DNA from: Pleurodeles waltl
Taxonomy: Eukaryota > Chordata > Amphibia > Caudata > Salamandridae
Assembly: GCF_031143425.1 (NCBI RefSeq)
Contig: NC_090444.1
Location: forward strand, 61,003,533-61,067,532
Reading direction: 5' to 3'
DNA: 64,000 nt
The position numbers and the translations under genes are program-made. Numbering within the stretch: position 1 is the first letter of the stretch; every line of letters starts with the position of its first letter. Below are positions 1 to 11,341 of this stretch, in pieces. Under the pieces are notes generated by a model, which saw only the letters and a list, made by a program, of their open reading frames with translations, did no database searches and was not told the DNA's origin.

Positions 1-275
1 ACCCTCACTGTTTTCTTACAGTCCCAGTGACCCTCTACAAGGTCACATAGGTTTGGGGTCAATTCGTGATTCGCATTCCACTTTTGGAGTATATGGTTTG
101 TGTTGCCCCTATACCTATGTGCTCTCATTGCAATCTATTGTGACTGTACATTGCGTGCATTGCTTTCTATTGCTATTACTGCATATTTTTGGTATTGTGT
201 ACATATATCTTGTGTATATTTGCTATCCTCATACTGAGGGTACTCACTGAGATACTTTTGGCATATTGTCATAAA

Positions 276-281
276 AATAAA
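276..281 (+). promoter_or_regulatory. Polyadenylation signal inside the LTR
   Basis: Canonical AATAAA followed within 20 bp by a T-rich stretch, where an LTR polyadenylation site is expected. It is supported only by its context in the presumed LTR. Confidence 0.4.
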
Positions 282-377
282 GTACCTTTATTTTTAGTAT
301 ATCTGTGTATTGTGTTTTCTTATGATATTGTGCATATGACACCAGTGGTATAGTAGGAGCTTTACACGTCTCCTAGT

Positions 378-428
378 TCAGCCTAAGCTGCTCTGCTAAG
401 CTACCCTTTTCTATCAGCCTAAGCTGCT
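378..428 (+). repeat. Direct repeat pair in the LTR
   Basis: The 15-mer TCAGCCTAAGCTGCT occurs at 378-392 and again at 414-428, 36 bp apart. It lies in the U5-like part of the LTR. The function is unknown and it may be a local duplication fixed in the element. Confidence 0.8.
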
Positions 429-739
429 AGACACCTCTTCTACACTAATAAGGGATAACTGGACCTGGTGCAGAGTGTAAGTACCCCTTGGTACCACTAC
501 AAACCAGGCCAGCCTCCTACAGCTATGAATGCCACAATAATGTACGAGACAACAACATGCACAGCAACAGAACACACAGGCGAGCCCCAGCTGGATTATA
601 AATGCCACAATACTGTACAACACAACAACATGCACAGCAACAGAACACACAGGAGAGGCCGAGCTGGCTTTGAATGCCACACTACTGTACAACACAACAT
701 GCACAGCAACAAAACATAAATGCGAGGCCCAGCTGGCTA

Positions 740-3700
740 TAAATGCCACAATACTGTACAACACAACTTCATGCACAGCAACAGAACGCACAGGCGAGCC
801 CCAGATGGATTATAAAGGCCACAATACTGTACAACACAACAACATGCACAACAACAGAACACACAGGTGAGCCCCAGCTGGCTATGAATGCCACAATACT
901 GTACAGCACAACAACATGCACAGCAACAGAACACACAGGCGAGCCCCAGCTGGATTATAAATGCCACACTACTGTAAAACACAACAATGTGCACAGCAAC
1001 AGAAGACTCAGGCGAGCACCAACTGGTTATAAATGCCACACTACTGTAAAACACAACAACGTGCACAGCAACAGAACACACAGGTGAGCCCCAACTGGCT
1101 ATGAATGCCACAATACTGTACAACACAACTTCATGCACAGCAACAGAACATACAGGTGAGCCCAGGTGGCTATGAGTACCACAATACTGTACAACAGAAC
1201 AACATGCACAGCAACAGAACATACAGGTGAGCCCAGCTGGCTATGAGTGCCACAATACTGTACAACACAACAATGTGCACAGCAACAGAAAACACAGGTG
1301 GGTCCAGCTGGCCATGAATGCCACACTACTGTACAACACAACAACATGCACAGCAACAGAACACACAGGCGGGTCCAAGCTGGATTATAAATGCCACTAT
1401 ACTATACAACACAACAACTTGTACAGCAACAGAACACACAGGCGAGTCCCAGCTGGCTATGAATGCCACAATACTGTGCAACACAACAACATGCTGTGCA
1501 ACACAACAACATGCACAGCAACAGAACACCCGGGCAAGCCCCAGCTGACTATGAGTGCCACAATACTGTACAACACAACAACGTGCACAGCAACAGAACA
1601 TACAGAGGAGGCCCAGCTGGCTGTGAATGACACAATACTGTACAATACAACAACATGCACAGCAACAGAACACACAGACGAGCCCCAACTGGTTATAAAT
1701 GCCAAAATACTGTACAACACGACAACATGCACAGCAACAGAACACACTGGCGAGCCCCAGCTGGATTATAAATGCCACACTACTGTACAACACAGCTGGA
1801 TTATAAATGCCACACTACTGTACAACACAACAACATGCACAGCAACAGAACATACAGGCGAACCCCAGCTAGCTATAAATGCCTCAATACTGTACAACAC
1901 AACACCATGCACAGCAACAGAACACACAGGCGAGCCCCAGCTGGATTATAAATGCCACACTACTGTACAACACAACAACATGTACAGCACCAGAACATAT
2001 GGGGGAGCCCCATCTGGCTATGAATGCCACCCTACTGTACAACACAGCTGGATTATAAATGCCACATTACTGTACAACACAGCAACATGCACAGCAACAG
2101 AACACACCGGCGAGCCCAAGCTGGCTATGAATGCCACAATACTGTACAACACAACAACATGCACAGCAACAGAACACACAGGCGAGCCCCAGATGGATTA
2201 TAAATGCCACACTACTGTAAAACACAACAACGTGCACAGCAACAGAACACACAGGTGAGCCCCAACTGGCTATGAATGCCACAATACTGTAAAACACAAC
2301 AACGTGCACAGCAACAGAACACACGGGCAAGCCCCAGCTGGCTATGAATGCTACAATACTGTACAACACAACATACACAGCAACAGAACATACAGGCGAG
2401 TCCCAGCTGTCTATGAATGCCACAATACTGTACAACGTGCACTGCAACAGAACACACAGTTGAGCCCAAGCTGGATTATAAATGCCACAGTACTGTACAA
2501 CAGAACAACGTGCACAGCAACAGAACATACAGTTGAGCCCCAGCTGGCTATAAATGTCTCGATACTGTACAACACAACACTATGCACAGCAACAGAAAAC
2601 ACAGGTGAGCCACAGCTGGCTATACATGCCACAGTACTGTACAACACAACAACATGCACGGCAACAGAACACACAGATGAGCCCCAGCTGGTTATGAATG
2701 CCACAATACTGTACAACACAACAACGTGCACAGCAACAGAACATACAGACGAGGCCCAGCTGGCTATGAATGCCACAATACTGTACAACACAACAACATG
2801 TACAGCAACAGAACACACTGGCGAGCCCCAGCTGGATTATAAATCCCACACTACTGTACAACACAGCTGGATTATAAATGCCACACTACTGTACAACACA
2901 ACAACATGCACAGCAACAGAACATACAGGCGAGCTCCAGCTGGCTATAAATGCCTCAATACTGTACAAAAGAACACAATGCCCAGCAACAGAACACACAG
3001 GCGAGCCCCAGCTGGAATATAAATGCCACACTACTGTACAACACAACAACATGCACAGCACCAGAACATATGGGCAAGCCCCAGCTGGCTATGAATGCCA
3101 CCCTACTTTACAACACAGCTGGATTATAAATGCCACACTACTGTACAACACAGCAACATGCACAGCAACAGAACATACCGGCGAGCCCCAGCTAGCTATG
3201 AATGCCACAATAATGTACAAGACAACAACATGCACAGCAACAGAACACACAGGCGAGCCCCAGCTGAATTATAAATGGCACAATACTGTACAACACAACA
3301 ACATGCACAGCAACAGAACACACAGGAGAGGCCGAGCTGGCTTTGAATACCACACTGCTGTACAACACAACATGCACAGCAACAAAACATACATGCGAGG
3401 CCCAGCTGGCTATAAATGCCACAATACTGTACATCACAACAACATGCACAGCAACAGAACACACAGGCGAGCCCCAGCTGGATTATAAAGGCCATACTAC
3501 TGTAAAACACAACAACGTGCACAGCAACAAAAAACTCAGGCGAGCCCCAACTGGTTATAAATGCCACACTACTGTAAAACACAACGTGCACAGCAACAGA
3601 ACACACAGGTGAGCCCCAGATGGATTATAAAGGCCACAATACTGTACAACACAACAACATGCACAACAGAACACACAGGTGAGCCCCAGCTGGCTATGAA

Positions 3701-5720
3701 TGCCACAATACTGTACAGCACAAAAACATGCACAGCAACAGAACACACAGGCGAGCCCCAGCTGGATTATAAATGCCACACTACTGTAAAACACAACAAC
3801 GTGCACAGCAACAGAAGACTCAGGCGAGCACCAACTGGTTATAAATGCCACACTACTGTAAAACACAACAACGTGCACAGCAACAGAACACACAGGTGAG
3901 CCCCAACTGGCTATGAATGCCACAATACTGTACAACACAACTTCATGCACAGCAACAGAACATACAGGTGAGCCCAGCTGGCTATGAGTACCACAATACT
4001 GTACAACAGAACAACATGCACAGCAACAGAACATACAGGTGAGCCCAGCTGGCTATGAGTGCCACAATACTGTACAACACAACAATGTGCACAGCAACAG
4101 AAAACACAGGTGGGTCCAGCTGGCTATGAAGGCCACACTACTGTACAACACAACAACATGCACAGCAACAGAACACACAGGCGGGTCCCAGCTGGATTAT
4201 AAATGCCACTATACTATACAACACAACAACTTGTACAGCAACAGAACACACAGGCGAGTCCCAGCTGGCTATGAATGCCACAATACTGTGCAACATAACA
4301 AAATGCACAGCAACAGAACACACAGGTGGGCCCCAGCTGGAATATAAATGCCACAAAACTGTACAACACAACAACATGCTGTGCAACACAACAACATGCA
4401 CAGCAACAGAACACCCGGGCAAGCCCCAGCTGACTATGAGTGCCACAATACTGTACAACACAACAACGTGCACAGCAACAGAACATACAGAGGAGGCCCA
4501 GCTGGCTGTGAATGACACAATACTGTACAACACGACAACATGCACAGCAACAGAACACACTGGCGAGCCCCAGCTGGATTATAAATGTCACACTACTGTA
4601 CAACACAGCTGGATTATAAATGCCACACTACTGTACAACACAACAACATGCACAGCAACAGAACATACAGGCGAACCCCAGCTGGCTATAAATGCCTCAA
4701 TACTGTACAACACAACACCATGCACAGCAACAGAACACACAGGCGAGCCCCAGCTGGATTATAAATGCCACACTACTGTACAACACAACAACATGTACAG
4801 CACCAGAACATATGGGGGAGCCCCATCTGGCTATGAATGCCACCCTACTGTACAACACAGCTGGATTATAAATGCCACACTACTGTACAACACAGCAACA
4901 TGCACAGCAACAGAACATACCGGCGAGCCCAAGCTGGCTATGAATGCCACAATACTGTACAACACAACAACATGCACAGCAACAGAACACACAGGCGAGC
5001 CCCAGATGGATTATAAATGCCACACTACTGTAAAACACAACAACGTGCACAGCAACAGAACACACAGGTGAGCCCCAACTGGCTATGAATGCCACAATAC
5101 TGTAAAACACAACAACGTGCACAGCAACAGAACACACGGGCAAGCCCCAGCTGGCTATGAATGCTACAATACTGTACAACACAACATACACAGCAACAGA
5201 ACATACAGGCGAGTCCCAGCTGTCTATGAATGCCACAATACTGTACAACGTGCACAGCAACAGAACACACAGTTGAGCCCAAACTGGATTATAAATGCCA
5301 CAGTACTGTACAACAGAACAACGTGCACAGCAACAGAACATACAGTCGAGCCCCAGCTGGCTATAAATGTCTCGATACTGTACAACACAACACTATGCAC
5401 AGCAACAGAAAACACAGGTGAGCCACAGCTGGCTATACATGCCACAGTACTGTACAACACAACAACATGCACGGCAACAGAACACACAGGTGAGCCCCAG
5501 CTGGTTATGAATGCCACAATACTGTACAACACAACAACGTGCACAGCAACAGAACATACAGACGAGGCCCAGCTGGCTATGAATGCCACAATACTGCACA
5601 ACACAACAACATGTACAGCAACAGAACACACTGGCGAGCCCCAGCTGGATTATAAATCCCACACTACTGTACAACACAGCTGGATTATAAATGCCACACT
5701 ACTGTACAACACAACAACAT
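740..5720. repeat. Array 1 higher-order duplication, offset ~2,813 bp
   Basis: Landmarks in the left part recur about 2,812-2,818 bp downstream: 1227 with 4039, 2304 with 5117, and 737 with 3555. The order of unit variants and truncated units is retained, with small gains and losses. For example, the double unit AACAACATGCTGTGC at about 1487 recurs at about 4373. This is a tandem copy of a block of roughly 39 units. The outer limits given here are approximate. Confidence 0.8.
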
Positions 5721-7166
5721 GCACAGCAACAGAACAAACAGGCGAGCTCCAGCTGGCTATAAATGCCTCAATACTGTACAACAGAACACCATGCACAGCA
5801 ACAGAACACACAGGCGAGCCCCAGCTGAAATAGAAATGCCAAAATACTGTACAACACGACAACATGCACAGCAACAGAACACACTGGCGAGCCCCAGCTG
5901 GATTATAAATGCCACACTACTGTACAACACAGCTGGATTATAAATGCCACACTACTGAACAACACAACAACATGCACAGCAACAGAACATACAGGCGAAC
6001 CCCAGCTGGCTATAAATGCCTCAATACTGTACAACACAACACCATGCACAGCAACAGAACACACAGGCGAGCCCCAGCTGGATTATAAATGCCACACTAC
6101 TGTACAACACAACAACATGTACAGCACCAGAACATATGGGGGAGCCCCATCTGGCTATGAATGCCACCCTACTGTACAACACAGCTGGATTATAAATGCC
6201 ACACTACTGTACAACACAGCAACATGCACAGCAACAGAACATACCAGCGAGTCCAAGCTGGCTATGAATGCCACAATACTGTACAACACAATAACATGCG
6301 CAGCAACAGAACACACAGGCGAGCCCCAGATGGATTATAAATGCCACACTACTGTAAAACACAACAACGTGCACAGCAACAGAACACACAGGTGAGCCCC
6401 AACTGGCTATGAATGCCACAATACTGTAAAACACAACAACGTGCACAGCAACAGAACACACGGGCAAGCCCCAGCTGGCTATGAATGCTACAATACTGTA
6501 CAACACAACATACACAGCAGCAGAACATACAGGCGAGTCCCAGCTGTCTATGAATGCCACAATCCAGTACAACGTGCACAGCAACAGAACACACAGTTGA
6601 GCCCAAACTGGATTATAAATGCCACAGTACTGTACAACAGAACAACGTGCACAGCAACAGAACATACAGTCGAGCCCCAGCTGGCTATAAATGTCTCGAT
6701 ACTGTACAACACAACACTATGCACAGCAACAGAAAACACAGGTGAGCCACAGCTGGCTATACATGCCACAGTACTGTACAACACAACAACATGCACGGCA
6801 ACAGAACACACAGGTGAGCCCCAGCTGGTTATGAATGCCACAATACTGTACAACACAACAACGTGCACAGCAACAGAACATACAGACGAGGCCCAGCTGG
6901 CTATGAATGCCACAATACTGTACAACACAACAACATGTACAGCAACAGAACACACTGGCGAGACCCAGCTGGATTATAAATCCCACACTACTGTACAACA
7001 CAGCTGGATTATAAATGCCACACTACTGTACAACACAACAACATGCACAGCAACAGAACATACAGGCGAGCTCCAGCTTGCTATAAATGCCTCAATACTG
7101 TACAACAGAACACCATGCACAGCAACAGAACACACAGGCGAGCCCCAGCTGGAATATAAATGCCAC
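4519..7166. repeat. Array 1 tandem duplication of 1,324 bp
   Basis: Two adjacent copies, about 4519-5842 and 5843-7166. Matching landmarks sit 1,324 bp apart: 4793 with 6117, 5117 with 6441, 5230 with 6554, and 5393 with 6717. The left junction falls near 5843, where the preceding unit is disrupted (an in-frame TAG-containing GAAATAGAAATG at about 5827), consistent with a crossover inside a unit. The length is not a whole number of 72-bp units because each copy contains truncated 35-bp units. Confidence 0.85.
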
Positions 7167-9136
7167 ACTACTGTACAACACAACAACATGCACAGCACCA
7201 GAACATATGGGCAAGCCCCAGCTGGCTATGAATGCCACCCTACTTTACAACACAGCTGGATTATAAATGCCACACTACTGTACAACACAGCAACATGCCC
7301 AGCAACAGAACATACCGGCGAGCCCCAGCTAGCTATGAATGCCACAATAATGTACAAGACAACAACATGCACAGCAACAGAACACACAGGCGAGCCCCAG
7401 CTGGATTATAAATGGCACAATACTGTACATCACAACAACATGCACAGCAACAGAACACACAGGAGAGGCCGAGCTGGCTTTGAATACCACACTGCTGTAC
7501 AACACAACATGCACAGCAACAAAACATACATGCGAGGCCCAGCTGGCTATAAATGCCACAATACTGTACATCACAACAACATGCACAGCAACAGAACACA
7601 CAGGCGAGCCCCAGCTGGATTATAAAGGCCATACTACTGTAAAACACAACAACGTGCCCAGCAACAAAAGACTCAGGCGAGCCCCATCTGGTTATAAATG
7701 CCACACTACTGGAAAACACAACGTGCACAGCAACAGAACACACAGGTGAGCCCCAACTGGTTATAAATGCCTCAATACTGTACAACACAACTTCATGCAC
7801 AGCAACGGAACACACATGCGAGCCCCAGCTGGATTATAAATGCCACACTACTGTAAAACACAACAACATGCACAGCAACAGAACACACAGGTGAGCCCCA
7901 ACTGGCTATGAATGCTACAATACTGTACAACACAACTTCATGCACAGCAACAGAACATACAGGTGAGCCCAGCTGGCTATGAGTGCCACAATACTGTACA
8001 ACAGAACAACATGCACAGCAACAGAACATACAGGTGAGCCCAGCTGTCTATGAGTGCCACAATACTGTACAACACAACAATGTGCACAGCAACAGAAAAC
8101 ACAGGTGGGTCCAGCTGGCTATGAATGCCACACTACTGTACAACACAACAACATGCACAGCAACAGAACACACAGGCGGGCCACAGCTGGATTATAAATG
8201 CCACTATACTATACAACACAACAACTTGTACAGCAACAGAACACACAGGCGAGTCCCAGCTGGCTATGAATGCCACAATACTGTGCAACATAACAAAATG
8301 CACAGCAACAGAACACACAGGCGGGCCCCAGCTGGAATATAAATGCCACAATACTGTACAACACAACAACATGCTGTGCAACACAACAACATGCACAGCA
8401 ACAGAACACCCGGGCAAGCCCCAGCTGACTATGAGTGCCACAATACTGTACAACACAACAACGTGCACAGCAACAGAACATACAGAGGAGGCCCAGCTGG
8501 CTGTGAATGACATAATACTGTACAACACAACAACATGCACAGCAACAGAACACACAGATGAGCCCCAACTGGTTATAAATGCCAAAATACTGTACAACAC
8601 GACAACATGCACAGCAACAGCACACACGGGCAAGTCCCAGCTGGGTAAGAGTGCCACAATAATGTAGAACACAACTTCATGCACAGCAACAGAACATACA
8701 AGCGAGCCCAGCTGGCTATGAATGCCACACTACTGTAAAACACAACAACGTGCACAGCAACAGAACACAGAGGGGAGCCCCAGCTGGCTATGAATGCCAC
8801 AATACTGTACAATACAACAACATGCACAGCAACAGAACACACAGGCGAGCCCAGCTGACTATAAATGCCACAATACTGTAAAACACAACAACATGCACAG
8901 CAACAAAACACACGGGTGAGCCTGAGCTGGATTATAAATACCACAAAACTGTACAACACAACAACATGCACAGCAACAGAACACACAAGGGAGCCCCAGC
9001 TGGGTTATAAATGCCACAAAACTGTACAACACAACAACATGCACAGCAACAGAACACACAGGCGAGCCCTTGGTGGTTTATAAATGTCACAGTACTGTAC
9101 AACACAACAACATGCTGTACAACACAACCTGCACAG

Positions 9137-9912
9137 TGGACGAAATCCCACACCCCCTGCCGAGCTGACTCTCTTCAAGGTGATTGTTTTAAATACCTTC
9201 CAGTTTATAAATAATCCGGGTTGACCAATCGCATTTACTTAAAAAGGATATACCTTTATTTACGCACCCGCGCTGGTGACCTCCTTAAAGAGTCAGAGCG
9301 TGCAGGAGCTCACGCACGGTAGTTACAGCTCCCCTCCTTGGAGCTGTGGACGCGGGGCCTCCTGTGTGTGGTGAGAGTGGCTGCTCCTGTGACCAGCTCC
9401 ACCTGAGCTCTGCTTTACTCCCGGCTCAGACCTGTCCCAGAGCGCTCTGTGTGATCTGCGCCTCCTACATTTACACCTTCATTATCTGCGGGCGGGGAGC
9501 TTTCTGCGAGGGTCACACTGTGTCGTGTAGGAGAGAATGAGCTGGCCCTGTAAGTGTGAGTCTCTTCACCACTCTGCTTTAGGGGGCGTGGCTTCCATTG
9601 GCGCAGCAGGTGCAGTGGCACCGGGCCACGGATGCCTGAATTTCCCACGCAACCCTGAATGTTGCGATATTTCACAGTTGAAACAGCGGCCAGAGGGGAA
9701 ATTTCCTTCGTAGCACTACGCGCCATGACGCACTGGACCACGTGTCTTAATATGGATGTTAACGGTTTCTGCAGGGGCCACCACAACTACACATATCTTT
9801 TCTGTGTGTTGCTCGGGGCAGTATTCTGTCTGTCCTCCGATCGTCTTTGGCCTCCAGACAAGGCTGCTGTGTGGACAAGATGTCGACTGTGGGGCCTGTC
9901 ACCAGCAAGAAG
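9137..9912. other. Non-repetitive spacer between array 1 and a TIR element
   Basis: About 780 bp without tandem repetition. It is AT-rich to about 9255, with several TTTATAAATA-like words, and then CpG-rich to about 9610. Short open frames (9346-9540 plus, 9415-9786 minus, 9659-10018 plus) show no domain I recognise, and the last runs into the neighbouring TIR element, so I do not call them genes. The part from about 9581 to 9640 resembles hAT-type terminal sequence as well as a promoter, so it may itself be a transposon fragment. Confidence 0.6.
9582..9602 (+). promoter_or_regulatory. GC box (KLF/Sp1-like) next to an inverted CCAAT box
   Basis: GGGGGCGTGGC at 9582-9592 fits Sp1/KLF GC boxes. 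CCATTGGC at 9595-9602 contains ATTGG, the inverted CCAAT box. The pair lies at the end of a CpG-rich stretch, an arrangement typical of TATA-less promoters. There is no transcript or gene downstream to support it. The same word also resembles the CAGGGGCGTAGC-type terminus of hAT elements, so this call is weak. Confidence 0.25.
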
Positions 9913-10086
9913 CAGGGGTGTAACGAAACTTGAGGGCCCCCTGCAAGGGACTTGGAGCCCTCTTATCCCCCCGCCCCCCCACTCAATCAGCAGATATCAG
10001 GCCCGGATACTGTGCTGAGGGGACCCCTGGAGCTTGCCCCCCACCCCGGCACTGAGAGCACTGCGGGGGCCTATGTTACACCACTG
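9913..10086. mobile_element. Short non-autonomous TIR element, hAT-like
   Basis: The left end reads CAGGGGTGTAAC at 9913-9924. The reverse complement of the right end (10075-10086) reads CAGTGGTGTAAC, so 11 of 12 terminal bases match. Both arms continue into GGCCCCC-type sequence. The element is 174 bp, GC-rich inside and has no coding capacity. CAG-starting termini and small size fit hAT-derived MITEs. The flanks (GCAAGAAG on the left, CAGAAGGC on the right) are similar but not a clean 8-bp target-site duplication, so the exact ends and superfamily are less certain than for the element at 11854. Confidence 0.6.
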
Positions 10087-10165
10087 CAGAAGGCCTTTGT
10101 TGTACCGCAGCTCAACAGACTGCCATGATGCGGTATATTCAGGACAGGTGATACTATATGCCACA

Positions 10166-11092
10166 GGAGGACAGAGTGTGCACGTGGCCCGGTTACCCAC
10201 TGCCACGGCGCCCCCTCTCGGGCACTGTGAAGATACACAGTTTACCCAGAGCCGTGGCGCCCTCTCTCTTGGGCTCTGTGGACACAGAGCGCACATGTGG
10301 CCCAGTTTACCCAGACCCATGGTGCCCTCTCTCTCGTGCTCTGTGGACACAGAGCGCACATGTGGCCCAGTTTACCCAGACCCATGGTGCCCTCTCTCTC
10401 GGGCTCTGTGGACACAGAGCGCACATGTGGCCCAGTTTACCCAGACCCGTGGTGCCCTCTCTCAGGCTGTATGGAGACAGAGCGCACACGTGGCTCAGTT
10501 TACCCAGACCCATGGTGCCCTCTCTCAGGCTGTAAGGAGACAGAGCGCACACGTGGCTCAGTTTACCCAGACCCATGGTGCCCTCTCTCTCGTGCTCTGT
10601 GGACACAGAGCGCACATGTGGCCCAGTTTACCCAGACCCATGGTGCCCTCTCTCTCGGGCTCTGTGGACACAGAGCGCACATGTGGCCCAGTTTACCCAG
10701 ACCCATGGTGCCCTCTCTCTCGGGCTCTGTGGACACAGAGCGCACATGTGGCCCAGTTTACCCAGACCCATGGTGCCCTCTCTCTCGGGCTCTGTGGACA
10801 CAGAGCGCACATGTGGCCCAGTTTACCCAGACCCATGGTGCCCTCTCTCTCGGGCTCTGTGGACACAGAGCGCACATGTGGCCCAGTTTACCCAGACCCA
10901 TGGTGCCCTCTCTCTCGGGCTCTGTGGACACAGAGCGCACATGTGGCCCAGTTTACCCAGACCCATGGTGCCCTCTCTCTCGGGCTCTGTGGACACAGAG
11001 CGCACACGTGGCCCAGTTTACCCAGACCCATGGTGCCCTCTCTCAGGCTGTAAGGAGACAGAGCGCACACGTGGCTTAGTTTACCCAGTAAC
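10166..11092. repeat. Array 2: 65-bp minisatellite, ~14 units
   Basis: Tandem units of 65 bp; 10622-10686 is a typical one. They contain GTTTACCCAGACC, GGTGCCCTCTCTC and GACACAGAGCGCACATGTGG. Units between about 10563 and 11005 are essentially identical, while the first units (10166-10270) and the last unit are diverged. A shorter 63-bp type with CTCAGGCTGTAAGGAGACAG occurs twice near 10452-10560 and at the right end. Each standard unit contains an 18-bp hairpin sequence (10659-10676 in the example). Because 65 is not a multiple of three and the unit lacks stops in several frames, overlapping open frames up to 339 codons arise. They are artefacts. Confidence 0.95.
10659..10676. repeat. Inverted repeat inside the 65-bp unit (example copy)
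   Basis: The arms GCTCTGTG and CACAGAGC are perfect reverse complements separated by GA. The same 18 bp recurs every 65 bp through the standard units of array 2. The 63-bp variant units have lost it (GGCTGTAAGGAGACAGAG). It could extrude as a short hairpin or cruciform. A function is not shown. Confidence 0.85.
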
Positions 11093-11341
11093 CAAGTTAC
11101 TCTCTCACACATTGACCGCCCTCTGACAACCATTCCCTCCCTCCTCAATCCTGCTCTCCTCCACCATTCTTACCCCCGGCACCAAGACCCCTCTTGGCAC
11201 ACACCCGCATGCACCATGACCCCACCCCATGCACTCCACTCTCCCCATTCCACGTTTCTTCCTTCACCCCACAGTTAGAGCTCTTATGCAATACCGCCCC
11301 CCCCCCCACACACACACAATAAACAACACACCACCTCACCT
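11093..11341. other. C-rich spacer upstream of the LINE fragment
   Basis: Strongly C/T-rich on the plus strand, with many CCC, CTCC and CACCC words, then a C-run and CA repeat at 11297-11318. There is no gene or clear repeat family. It could be the 5' untranslated or ORF1-like part of the LINE that follows, but nothing specific shows that. Confidence 0.5.
11297..11318 (+). repeat. Simple repeat: poly-C then (CA)n
   Basis: An 11-base C run (11297-11307) continues into about six CA dinucleotides. It is an ordinary low-complexity microsatellite and prone to sequencing length error. Confidence 0.9.

Larger units (their letters stand above)
1..521 (+). mobile_element. LTR retrotransposon long terminal repeat, 3' portion
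   Basis: AT-rich sequence that ends exactly where the 72-bp array begins. It has the layout of the R-U5 part of an LTR: a poly(A) signal AATAAA at 276-281 with T-rich sequence after it, a downstream region with a 15-bp direct repeat (378-392 and 414-428), and a 3' terminus ending in CA at 520-521. The left end lies outside the window or cannot be placed, so no 5' TG terminus, primer-binding site or internal gag-pol region is seen. The sequence feels like an LTR abundant in newt genomes, but that is memory only. It could be a solo LTR or the 3' LTR of an element extending leftwards. The open frame at 53-250 inside it is not credible as a gene. The superfamily (Ty3/Gypsy or other) cannot be decided from this piece. 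Confidence 0.5.
522..9136. repeat. Array 1: 72-bp minisatellite, ~115-120 units
   Basis: Head-to-tail units of about 72 bp; 867-938 is a typical one. Each unit holds an E-box-like CAGCTG, a TACTGTAC core and an A/C-rich half built of AACA and GCAACAGAAC words. The main variants are GCTATGAATG versus GATTATAAATG after CAGCTG, and CG/CA/TG changes at two CpG sites. Truncated units of about 35 bp that lack the A/C-rich half occur near 1792, 2044, 2863, 3115, 4606, 4857, 5678, 5928, 6180, 6999 and 7252. Since 72 is a multiple of three, frames stay open on both strands for up to 394 codons. Several frames are open at once and indels of 37 or 1 nt occur, so I treat the array as non-coding. It starts directly at the LTR end and decays into unique sequence after about 9120. 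Confidence 0.95.

Noticed and set aside
1227..7625. Long plus and minus open frames (up to 394 codons) across the 72-bp array
   Set aside because: The unit is a multiple of three, several frames are open together on both strands, frames switch at the 35-bp truncated units, and no domain is recognisable.
9695..9706. NF-kB-like site GGGGAAATTTCC
   Set aside because: A single short match with slightly wrong spacing for the 10-bp consensus, in DNA with no gene. Expected by chance.
9659..10018. 119-codon plus-strand frame as a small gene
   Set aside because: It runs into the TIR element at 9913, shows no domain or convincing codon pattern, and an opposite-strand frame of similar length overlaps it.
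10208..10221. CTCF-like GCGCCCCCTCTCGG in the first 65-bp unit
   Set aside because: Two mismatches at core positions, and the other units match even less well.
10034..11148. Overlapping open frames (up to 339 codons) in the 65-bp array
   Set aside because: The period is not a multiple of three, so a frame cycles through all three phases. The unit simply lacks stops in those phases.
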